NCBI GenBank assembly: GCA_037349105.1
Contig: JAYJMM010000041.1
Span: forward strand, 6,136,501-6,200,500
From: Limnomonas spitsbergensis
Lineage: Eukaryota > Chlorophyta > Chlorophyceae > Chlamydomonadales
DNA: 64,000 nucleotides
Direction: 5' to 3'
Positions 54,101 to 64,000 of this stretch are shown one piece after another. The notes beneath the pieces are model-generated. The model saw only the letters and a program-made list of their open reading frames with translations. It ran no database searches and was not told the DNA's origin. Both the position numbers and the translations under genes were made by a program. The stretch's first letter is position 1. The number at the start of each line of letters is the position of its first letter.

Positions 54101-57100
54101 GCAAGCATGGGCATGAGGGAGTGCAAGCATGGGCATGAGGGAGTGCAGGCATGGGCATGAGGGAGTGCAGGCATGGGCATGAGGGAGTGCAGGCATGGGC
54201 ATGAGGGAGTTCAAGCATGGGCATGAGGGAGTGCAGGCATGGGCATGGGTATGAGGGAGTGCAGGCATGGGCATGAGGGAGTGCAAGCATGGGCATGAGG
54301 GAGTGCAAGCATGGGCATGAGGGAGTGCAGGCATGGGCATGAGGGAGTGCAGGCATGGGCATGAGGGAGTGCAAGCATGGGCATGAGGGAGTGCAGGCAT
54401 GGGCATGAGGGAGTGCAAGCATGGGTATGAGGGAGTGCAGGCATGGGCATGAGGGAGTGCAAGCATGGGCATGAGGGAGTGCAGGCATGGGCATGAGGGA
54501 GTGCATGCATGGGTATGAGGGAGTGCAGGCATGGGCATGAGGGAGTGCAAGCATGGGCATGAGGGAGTGCAGGCATGGGCATGAGGGAGTGCAGGCATGG
54601 GCATGAGGGAGTGCAAGCATGGGCATGAGGGAGTGCAGGCATGGGTATGAGGGAGTGCAAGCATGGGCATGAGAGAGTGCAGGCATGGGCATGAGGGAGT
54701 GCAAGCATGGGCATGAGGGAGTGCATGCATGGGCATGAGGGAGTGCAGGCATGGGTATGCGAGAGTGCAAGCATGGGCATGAGGGAGTGCAGGCATGGGC
54801 ATGAGGGAGTGCAGGCATGGGCATGAGGGAGTGCAAGCATGGGCATGAGGGAGTGCAGGCATGGGTATGAGGGAGTGCAAGCATGGGCATGAGAGAGTGC
54901 AGGCATGGGCATGAGGGAGTGCAAGCATGGGCATGAGGGAGTGCATGCATGGGCATGAGGGAGTGCAGGCATGGGCATGAGGGAGTGCAAGCATGGGCAT
55001 GAGGGAGTGCAAGCATGGGCATGAGGGAGTGCAGGCATGGGCATGAGGGAGTGCAAGCATGGGCATGAGGGAGTGCATGCATGGGCATGAGGGAGTGCAA
55101 GCATGGGCATGAGGGAGTGCATGCATGGGCATGAGGGAGTGCAAGCATGGGCATGAGGGAGTGCAAGCATGGGCATGAGGGAGTGCAAGCATGGGCATGA
55201 GGGAGTGCAAGCATGGGCATGAGGGAGTGCAGGCATGGGCATGAGAGAGTGCAGGCATGGGCATGAGAGAGTGCAAGCATGGGCATGAGGGAGTGCAAGC
55301 ATGGGTATGAGGGAGTGCAGGCATGGGCATGAGGGAGTGCAGGCATGGGCATGAGGGAGTGCAGGCATGGGCATGAGGGAGTGCAAGCATGGGCATGAGG
55401 GAGTGTAAGCATGGGTATGAGGGAGTGCAGGCATGGGCATGAGAGAGTGCAAGCATGGGCATGAGGGAGTGCAAGCATGGGTATGAGGGAGTGCAGGCAT
55501 GGGCATGAGGGAGTGCAAGCATGGGTATGAGGGAGTGCATGCATGGGCATGAGGGAGTGCAAGCATGGGCATGAGGGAGTGCAAGCATGGGCATGAGGGA
55601 GTGCAGGCATGGGCATGAGGGAGTGCAAGCATGGGCATGAGGGAGTGCAAGCATGGGCATGAGGGAGTGCAAGCATGGGTATAAGGGAGTTCAAGCATGG
55701 GCATGAGGGAGTGCAAGCATGGGCATGAGGGAGTGCAAGCATGGGTATGAGGGAGTTCAAGCATGGGCATGAGGGAGTGCAAGCATGGGCATGAGGGAGT
55801 GCAAGCATGGGCATGAGGGAGTGCAAGCATGGGTATGAGGGAGTTCAAGCATGGGCATGAGGGAGTGCATGCATGGGCATGAGGGAGTTCAAGCATGGGC
55901 ATGAGGGAGTGCAAGCATGGGCATGAGGGAGTTCAAGCATGGGCATGAGGGAGTGCAAGCATGGGTATGAGGGAGTTCAAGCATGGGCATGAGGGAGTGC
56001 AGGCATGGGCATGAGGGAGTTCAAGCATGGGCATGAGGGAGTGCAAGCATGGGCATGAGGGAGTGCAAGCATGGGCATGAGGGAGTGCAAGCATGGGCAT
56101 GAGGGAGTGCAGGCATGGACATGAGGGAGTGCAAGCATGGGTATGAGGGAGTGCAGGCATGGGCATGAGGGAGTGCAGGCATGGGCATGAGGGAGTGCAA
56201 GCATGGGCATGAGGGAGTGCAGGCATGGGCATGAGGGAGTGCAGGCATGGGCATGAGGGAGTGCAAGCATGGGCATGAGGGAGTGCAAGCATGGGCATGC
56301 GGGAGTGCAAGCATGGGCATGAGGGAGTGCAAGCATGGGCATGAGGGAGTGCAGGCATGGGCATGAGGGAGTGCAAGCATGGGCATGAGGGAGTGCAAGC
56401 ATGGGCATGAGGGAGTGCAAGCATGGGCATGAGGGAGTGCAAGCATGGGCATGAGGGAGTGCAGGCATGGGCATGAGGGAGTGCAAGCATGGGCATGAGG
56501 GAGTGCATGCATGGGCATGAGGGAGTGCAAGCATGGGCATGAGAGAGTGCAAGCATGGGCATGAGGGAGTGCAAGCATGGGCATGAGGGAGTGCAAGCAT
56601 GGGCATGAGGGAGTGCAAGCATGGGCATGAGGGAGTGCAGGCATGGGCATGAGAGAGTGCAAGCATGGGCATGAGGGAGTGCAAGCATGTGCATGAGAGA
56701 GTGCAAGCATGGGCATGAGGGAGTGCAAGCATGGGCATGAGGGAGTGCAGGCATGGGCATGAGAGAGTGCAAGCATGGGCATGAGGGAGTGCAAGCATGG
56801 GCATGAGGGAGTGCAGGCATGGGCATGAGGGAGTGCAAGCATGGGCATGAGGGAGTGCAAGCATGGGCATGAGGGAGTGCAGGCATGGGCATGAGAGAGT
56901 GCAGGCATGGGCATGAGGGAGTGCAAGCATGGGCATGAGGGAGTGCAAGCATGGGCATGAGGGAGTGCAAGCATGGGCATGAGGGAGTGCAAGCATGGGC
57001 ATGAGGGAGTGCAAGCATGGGCATGAGGGAGTGCAAGCATGGGCATGAGGGAGTGCAAGCATGGGCATGAGGGAGTGCAAGCATGGGCATGAGGGAGTGC

Positions 57101-60100
57101 AAGCATGTGCATGAGGGAGTGCAGGCATGGGCATGAGGGAGTGCAGGCATGGGCATGAGGGAGTGCAGGCATGGGCATGAGGGAGTGCAAGCATGGGCAT
57201 GAGGGAGTGCAAGCATGGGCATGAGGGAGTGCAAGCATGGGCATGAGGGAGTGCAAGCATGTGCATGAGGGAGTGCAGGCATGGGCATGAGGGAGTGCAG
57301 GCATGGGCATGAGGGAGTGCAGGCATGGGCATGAGGGAGTGCAGGCATGGGCATGAGGGAGTGCAAGCATGGGCATGAGGGAGTGCAAGCATGGGCATGA
57401 GGGAGTGCAAGCATGTGCATGAGGGAGTGCAAGCATGGGCATGAGGGAGTGCAAGCATGGGTATGAGGGAGTGCAAGCATGGGCATGAGGGAGTGCAAGC
57501 ATGGGCATGAGGGAGTGCAAGCATGTGCACGATGGAGTGCAAGCATGGGCATGAGGGAGTGCAAGCATGGGCATGAGGGAGTGCAAGCATGGGCATGAGG
57601 GAGTGCAAGCATGGGCATGAGGGAGTGCAAGCATGGGCATGAGGGAGTGCAAGCATGGGCATGAGGGAGTGCAGGCATGGGCATGAGGGAGTGCAGGCAT
57701 GGGCATGAGGGAGTGCAGGCATGGGCATGAGGGAGTGCAAGCATGGGCATGAGGGAGTGCAAGCATGGGCATGAGGGAGTGCAGGCATGGGCATGAGGGA
57801 GTGCAAGCATGGGTATGAGGGAGTGCAGGCATGGGCATGAGGGAGTGCAGGCATGGGCATGAGGGAGTGCAAGCATGGGCATGAGGGAGTGCATGCATGG
57901 GTATGAGGGAGTGCAAGCATGGGTATGAGGGAGTGCAAGCATGGGTATGAGGGAGTGCAAGCATGGGCATGAGGGAGTGCAAGCATGGGCATGAGGGAGT
58001 GCAAGCATGGGCATGAGGGAGTGCAAGCATGGGCATGAGGGAGTGCAAGCATGGGCATGAGGGAGTGCAAGCATGGGCATGAGGGAGTGCAAGCATGGGC
58101 ATGAGGGAGTGCAAGCATGGGCATGAGGGAGTGCAGGCATGGGCATGAGGGAGTGCAGGCATGGGCATGAGGGAGTGCAAGCATGGGCATGAGGGAGTGC
58201 AAGCATGGGCATGAGGGAGTGCAGGCATGGGCATGAGGGAGTGCAAGCATGGGTATGAGGGAGTGCAGGCATGGGCATGAGGGAGTGCATGCATGGGCAT
58301 GAGGGAGTGCAAGCATGGGCATGAGGGAGTGCAGGCATGGGCATGAGGGAGTGCAGGCATGGGCATGAGGGAGTGCAAGCATGGGCATGAGGGAGTGCAA
58401 GCATGGGCATGAGGGAGTGCAAGCATGGGCATGAGGGAGTGCAAGCATGGGCATGAGGGAGTGTAAGCATGGGCATGAGGGAGTGCAGGCATGGGCATGA
58501 GAGAGTGCAAGCATGGGCATGAGGGAGTTCAAGCATGGGCATGAGGGAGTGCATGCATGGGCATGAGGGAGTGCAGGCATGGGCATGAGGGAGTGCAAGC
58601 ATGGGCATGAGGGAGTTCAAGCATGGGCATGAGGGAGTGCATGCATGGGCATGAGGGAGTGCAGGCATGGGTATGAGGGAGTGCAAGCATGGGCATGAGG
58701 GAGTGCAAGCATGGGCATGAGGGAGTGCAGGCATGGGTATGAGGGAGTGCAAGCATGGGCATGAGGGAGTGCAAGCATGGGCATGAGGGAGTGCAAGCAT
58801 GGGCATGAGGGAGTGCATGCATGGGTATGAGGGAGTGCAAGCATGGGCATGAGGGAGTGCAGGCATGGGCATGAGGGAGTGCAAGCATGGGCATGAGGGA
58901 GTGCAGGCATGGGCATGAGGGAGTGCAAGCATGGGCATGAGGGAGTGCAGGCATGGGCATGAGGGAGTGCAGGCATGGGCATGAGGGAGTGCAAGCATGG
59001 GTATGAGGGAGTGCAGGCATGGGCATGAGAGAGTGCAAGCATGGGCATGAGGGAGTGCAGGCATGGGCATGAGGGAGTGCAAGCATGGGCATGAGGGAGT
59101 GCAGGCATGGGCATGAGGGAGTGCAGGCATGAGCATGAGGGAGTGCAGGCATGGGCATGAGGGAGTGCAAGCATGGGCATGAGGGAGTGCAGGCATGGGC
59201 ATGAGGGAGTGCAAGCATGGGCATGAGGGAGTGCAGGCATGGGCATGAGGGAGTGCAAGCATGGGCATGAGGGAGTGCAGGCATGGGCATGAGGGAGTAC
59301 AAGCATGGGCATGAGGGAGTGTAGGCATGGGCATGAGGGAGTGCAGGCATGGGCATGAGAGAGTGCAAGCATGGGCATGAGGGAGTGCAAGCATGGGTAT
59401 GAGGGAGTGCAGGCATGGGCATGAGGGAGTGCAAGCATGGGTATGAGGGAGTGCAGGCATGGGCATGAGGGAGTGCAGGCATGGGCATGAGGGAGTGCAA
59501 GCATGGGCATGAGGGAGTGCAGGCATGGGCATGAGGGAGTGCAGGCATGGGCATGAGGGAGTGCATGCATGGGCATGAGGGAGTGCATGCATGGGCATGA
59601 GGGAGTGCAAGCATGGGCATGAGGGAGTGCAAGCATGGGCATGAGGGAGTGCAGGCATGGGCATGAGGGAGTGCAGGCATGGGCATGAGGGAGTGCAAGC
59701 ATGGGCATGAGGGAGTGCAAGCATGGGCATGAGGGAGTGCAGGCATGGGCATGAGGGAGTGCAGGCATGGGCATGAGGGAGTGCAGGCATGGGCATGAGG
59801 GAGTGCAAGCATGGGCATGAGGGAGTGCAGGCATGGGCATGAGGGAGTGCAAGCATGGGCATGAGGGAGTGCAAGCATGGGCATGAGGGAGTGCAAGCAT
59901 GGGCATGAGGGAGTGCAAGCATGGGCATGAGGGAGTGCAGGCATGGGCATGAGGGAGTGCAAGCATGGGCATGAGGGAGTGCAGGCATGGGCATGAGAGA
60001 GTGCAGGCATGGGCATGAGGGAGTGCAAGCATGGGCATGAGGGAGTGCAAGCATGGGTATGAGGGAGTGCAAGCATGGGCATGAGGGAGTGCAGGCATGG

Positions 60101-63100
60101 GCATGAGGGAGTACAAGCATGGGCATGAGGGAGTGCAGGCATGGGCATGAGGGAGTGCAGGCATGGGCATGAGAGAGTGCAAGCATGGGCATGAGGGAGT
60201 GCAAGCATGGGCATGAGGGAGTGCAAGCATGGGTATGAGGGAGTGCAGGCATGGGCATGAGAGAGTGCAAGCATGGGCATGAGGGAGTGCAAGCATGGGT
60301 ATGAGGGAGTGCAGGCATGGGCATGAGGGAGTGCAAGCATGGGCATGAGGGAGTGCAGGCATGGGCATGAGGGAGTGCAGGCATGGGCATGAGAGAGTGC
60401 AGGCATGGGCATGAGGGAGTGCAGGCATGGGCATGAGAGAGTGCAAGCATGGGCATGAGGGAGTGCAAGCATGGGTATGAGGGAGTGCAGGCATGGGCAT
60501 GAGGGAGTGCAAGCATGGGTATGAGGGAGTGCAGGCATGGGCATGAGGGAGTGCATGCATGGGCACGAGGGAGTGCAGGCATGGGCATGAGGGAGTGCAT
60601 GCATGGGCACGAGGGAGTGCAGGCATGGGCATGGGTGAGTGCAGGCATGGGCATGAGGGAGTGCAGGCATGGGCATTAGGGATTGCAAGGAAAGGCATGA
60701 GGGAGTGCAGGCATGGGCACGAGGGAGTGCAGGCATGGGCATGAGGGAGTGCAAGCATGGGCATGGGTGAGTACAAGCATGTGCACGAGGGAGTGCAGGC
60801 ATGGGCATGGGTGAGTGCAGGCATGGGCATGAGGGAGTGCAAGCATGGGCATGAGGGAGTGCAAGCATGGGCATGAGGGAGTACAAGCATGTGCACGAGG
60901 GAGTGCAGGCATGGGCATGGGTGAGTGCAGGCATGGGCATGAGGGAGTGCAAGGAAAGGCATGAGGGAGTGCAGGCATGGGCACGAGGGAGTGCAGGCAT
61001 GGGCATGAGGGAGTGCAAGCATGGGCATGGGTGAGTACAAGCATGTGCACGAGGGAGTGCAGGCATGGGCATGAGGGAGTGCATGCATGGGCATGGGTGA
61101 GTGCAGGCATGGGCATGAGGGAGTGCAGGCATGGGCATTAGGGATTGCAAGGAAAGGCATGAGGGAGTGCAGGCATGGGCACGAGGGAGTGCAGGCATGG
61201 GCATGAGGGAGTGCAAGCATGGGCATGGGTGAGTACAAGCATGTGCACGAGGGAGTGCAGGCATGGGCATGAGGGAGTGCAGGCATGGGTATGAGGGAGT
61301 GCAAGCATGGGCATGAGGGAGTGCAGGCATGGGCATGAGGGAGTGCAGGCATGGGTATGGGTGAGTGCAGGCATGGGCATGAGGGAGTGCAGGCATGGGT
61401 ATGAGGGAGTGCAAGCATGGGCATGAGGGAGTGCAAGCATGGGTATGAGGGAGTGCAAGCATGGGCATGAGGGAGTGCAAGCATGGGCATGAGGGAGTGC
61501 AAGCATGGGCATGAGGGAGTGCAGGCATGGGCATGAGGGAGTGCAGGCATGGGTATGAGGGAGTGCAAGCATGGGCATGAGGGAGTGCAAGCATGGGTAT
61601 GAGGGAGTGCAAGCATGGGCATGAGGGAGTGCAAGCATGGGTATGAGGGAGTGCAAGCATGGGTATGAGGGAGTGCAAGCATGGGTATGAGGGAGTGCAA
61701 GCATGGGTATGAGGGAGTGCAAGCATGGGTATGAGGGAGTGCAAGCATGGGCATGAGGGAGTGCAGGCATGGGCATGAGGGAGTGCAAGCATGGGTATGA
61801 GGGAGTGCAAGCATGGGCATGAGGGAGTGCATGCATGGGCATGAGGGAGTGCAAGCATGGGTATGAGGGAGTGCAAGCATGGGTATGAGGGAGTGCAAGC
61901 ATGGGCATGAGGGAGTGCAGGCATGGGCATGAGGGAGTGCAAGCATGGGCATGAGGGAGTGCAAGCATGGGCATGAGGGAGTGCAGGCATGGGCATGAGG
62001 GAGTGCAGGCATGGGTATGAGGGAGTGCAAGCATGGGCATGAGGGAGTGCAGGCATGGGTATGAGGGAGTGCAAGCATGGGCATGAGGGAGTGCAAGCAT
62101 GGGTATGAGGGAGTGCAAGCATGGGCATGAGGGAGTGCAGGCATGGGCATGAGGGAGTGCAAGCATGGGCATGAGGGAGTGCAAGCATGGGCATGAGGGA
62201 GTGCAAGCATGGGCATGAGGGAGTGCAAGCATGGGCATGAGGGAGTGCATGCATGGGCATGAGGGAGTGCAGGCATGGGCATTAGGGAATGTATGCATAA
62301 AGTGCAGGCATGGGCATACTGTATGGAAGGGCTTATTTTGAGCCATTGATATGTGCAAGAGAATATTATGCATGGATGGTTATACCGTAACTGTAATTAT
62401 GCACACCTATCACCCGGGCACACCCTCAGACACGAGCGCCATCAGGTTCTTTGCCCCCTGAAAAACGCCTTCGGCTTAAGTCCAAAAAGGCGAACTCGAA
62501 TGAGAAGAGGCAGCTTGAAGCTTGAAAGCCCATGCTGCCCTGCCTGGCACGCACATCTGTGATGTCAACTGTCAAGCACTTCAGAAATTACTGCCCAGGC
62601 TATGACAGCAATCACCGTTGTTCGATGTAGATTCATAAGGGTAAGAAACATCAATGGCAGCAGGCAATCAAACGGACGAGCCATGTTGAAAGAAACACGA
62701 TTCGACTTTTGTCAACTTTGGGAATTTATCTGGTGTGAATCGGCCGTTTAAACGTCGGGGTTGGGATCGCGAAGTGGCAGGGGTTCAGTTCGTGCGAAAG
62801 TGACTTTCAGTTGGCCGGTGTGAATCGCCTCTTAGGTGTCCTCTCCTCCTCCTGTCCCCCAAAGCCACCCCCAAAGAACATGCGAGCCTCAGTGTTAATC
62901 TTAATGCGCGATTTACCACCTTTGGGGGGCCACAGGGCTGGCTGCACCAGGCCTATCTTGTCGTTGGTCATGAATTCATGATGTAGCTAAGTATTGGCTG
63001 AAGCTCCCTAGCTACAGAACCATTGGCTGACATGTCAAAAATGCTGCCGCCGCCACCCTGCTGCCTGCCTGCATTCTGCCTGTGCTGCTTGAGGCCCTCT

Positions 63101-63518
63101 TCTCCATGACGGTCGTACATCTGACGCTTGATTGTCTGTGTCTGACAATGCATCATATGCTGCATTGACAGTAATTCACACACTCGTTGGGTCACTTCCT
63201 GGCCACTTGAATGAAGCTGCCAGGCGATTTCTGCATGGCTGATACCAGAAAACGTCGAAGCTCGCATCATTGTTAATCTCCGTGAATTGTTTTGCAGCAG
63301 CCGCTTTCTCTTTCTCTGTGCCCGTCACTTTATCCTGAGGCCCAACACAAGATTTTGTACCGTTAGGTGGCAACACCAAGATCGGAACATTTTAAAATGA
63401 AATGACGCTCGACTGACCGGATGATATTTCAGCGCTAGTAAAATGCTTTCTATCAGACCGATTGATCTGTGAGTCGCTGGCCCCCCCGGGAACTTGCAAA
63501 CGTTCATAGAAATCCTTC
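51117..63518 (-). CDS. ERdj3/DNAJB11-type DnaJ co-chaperone gene split by a 10.7-kb array; J-domain part damaged
   Basis: J-domain co-chaperone of the type that delivers clients to the ER Hsp70 BiP. Right to left: 63518-63418 (KDFYERLQVPGGASDSQI...LALKYHP), 63334-63268 (DKVTGTEKEKAAAAKQFTEI), 63159-63032 (AYDALSD, MYDRHGEEGLK, Gly run), about 62879-62829 (FFGGGFGGQEERTPK), then the array, then 51469-51421 (VEHLDGHKVTIGKQ) and 51284-51117 (GVTKPGDYQYVANEGMPIYN to stop TGA). The HPD motif is intact across a phase-0 intron. Lesions: a frameshift between SDRK and LALKYHP, Tyr to Asp in that helix, donor GT to AT at 63267, a one-base frameshift before KRQMYD, and no donor after EERTPK. About 110-150 residues of the client-binding domain are not found. 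The last two exons are clean. Either a pseudogene, an error-rich assembly, or two neighbouring copies. Confidence 0.7.
51485..51540 (-). repeat. Copy of the penultimate DnaJ exon's end and donor
   Basis: On the minus strand CACAAAGTCACCATGGGCAA followed by ACAG|GTGGGCTTAC (about 51538-51508) repeats the real CACAAGGTCACCATTGGCAA...ACAG|GTGGGCTCAA at 51445-51411. It directly abuts the end of the 22-bp array. Both copies are followed by CAGCTGAACTGTAGCTGAA-type sequence. Confidence 0.75.
51545..62305. repeat. 22-bp minisatellite, about 488 units (10.7 kb)
   Basis: Units of GCATGGGCATGAGGGAGTGC plus AA, AG or AT; second variable site C/T (GGCATG/GGTATG). Rare variants: GAGAG for GAGGG, GTGCATG for GGGCATG, GTTCAA for GTGCAA. 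A six-base unit fusion near 54240 (CATGGGCATGGGTATG) shifts the frame. At 60600-61260 a distinctive block (GGATTGCAAGGAAAGGCATG, GGGCACGAGG, GGGTGAGTACAAGCATGTGC) recurs three times. On the minus strand, the DnaJ sense strand, the consensus contains neither GT nor AG. All long minus-strand frames (567-1573 codons) are artefacts of unit periodicity (22 x 3 = 66). Confidence 0.97.
62306..62828. other. Non-repeat gap between the array and the DnaJ 5' part
   Basis: No DnaJ-like exon was found on the minus strand here. GGTGTGAATCG occurs at 62732 and 62818, flanking an 86-base segment, as if a short sequence had been inserted or duplicated next to the EERTPK exon. Confidence 0.5.
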
Positions 63519-64000
63519 CTGCAGAGACACGACACAGGTCAAAAACCTTAGGCGAATCGTCAAAAGCATCACCTTCACACAGTCAGGGGCGTACTTATCC
63601 TCACCAAGCGACAGCAAGGAACGTGTTGCATGCAAACACTAGCAACACCAAGCGAAACACTGGGGGCATGCTGCGCTAATCCTGTGCCAATCCTACACCA
63701 ATCTTCGCCGGTACTCTATTTTAGTTACAACGTCCTAGACAAAGGCTAGAAAACGCATTATCAGGGACACGTGTCCATTTCGAACATCGAGGTAAAACCT
63801 CTGGGTAAAACCCTGAAACGCTTAGTACCGTTCAACTACCTGCAGCTCCTAGACGTTAGAGACATCCCTGCTGGACAGCCGGTATGCACCTGTCAAGAAC
63901 TGAGCATACGAAATGTGCGCAACGTTTATAGCGTGAATGGATGATGATGAATGCTTTAAGGAGGATCGGACAGCAGCTCAAGTACCGGTATCTAGTAATG
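63519..64000. other. Upstream of the DnaJ J-domain exon
   Basis: The J-domain exon has an acceptor (CTCTGCAG), so a 5' exon with a signal peptide is expected further right, on the minus strand. None was recognised within these 480 bases. Confidence 0.4.

Noticed and set aside
51495..62373. Minus-strand frames of 411-1573 codons rich in His, Cys, Pro and Leu
   Set aside because: Products of a 22-bp unit lacking stops on that strand; three frames are open simultaneously, there is no codon bias, and the array lies between exons of a DnaJ gene.

Overview
This window is nuclear DNA from a eukaryote, most likely a green alga of the prasinophyte or other chlorophyte type. The evidence is a set of recognisable eukaryotic genes split by many GT-AG introns (donors mostly GTGAGT, GTGCGC or GTAAGT), degenerate TTTAGGG-type telomere-like motifs scattered through introns, a KDZ-type transposon-derived gene, and an enormous load of tandem repeats. 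No bacterial operon, rRNA, tRNA or CRISPR was seen. The species cannot be fixed from sequence alone; the repeat style recalls large-genome prasinophytes such as Cymbomonas (weak inference).

The longest open frames (38.8-43.4 kb and 51.5-62.3 kb) are not genes. They are minisatellites whose unit or its multiple leaves frames open. The real genes are chains of short exons, rebuilt here by hand from splice sites, reading phase and protein sense. From left to right: (1) RRP40/EXOSC3, an RNA exosome cap subunit, minus strand, exons 4314 to 1, running off the left edge; (2) a complete 177-residue unrecognised gene, plus, 5021-11898; (3) a 300-residue unrecognised gene with an Arg-rich N-terminus, minus, 16515-12106; (4) a 564-residue PHD-like zinc-finger protein with an Ala-rich helical tract, minus, 22586-16726, ten exons; (5) a small minus-strand ORF at 22.9-23.2 kb; (6) a three-exon KDZ-transposase-related gene, plus, 24037-25390; (7) a transposon-rich zone, 25.7-32.2 kb, with interleaved foldback elements, a 221-bp satellite split by a 2.1-kb insertion, and palindromic elements; (8) a large plus-strand gene of at least 866 residues and 21 or more exons, possibly a dynamin/SLIP-GC-like GTPase, 32.2-47.5 kb; (9) a foldback-element cluster at 49-51 kb; (10) an ERdj3/DNAJB11-type DnaJ gene, minus, 63518-51117, whose 5' and 3' parts are separated by a 10.7-kb array of 22-bp units and whose J-domain part carries lesions.

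The unifying observation is where the repeats sit. Almost every large array lies inside an intron of a gene whose exons join in phase on both sides: 17-bp and 48-bp arrays in RRP40, 119-bp, 112-bp and 15-bp arrays in gene 2, 37-bp in gene 3, 33-bp in gene 4, 15-bp (4.6 kb) in gene 8, and 22-bp (10.7 kb) in the DnaJ gene. In addition, many exon-intron junctions have been tandemly copied: the last or first 20-70 bases of an exon plus the adjoining splice site recur 1-11 times in the neighbouring intron, usually decayed. This occurs in at least five independent genes and looks like a recurrent way in which introns grow in this genome.
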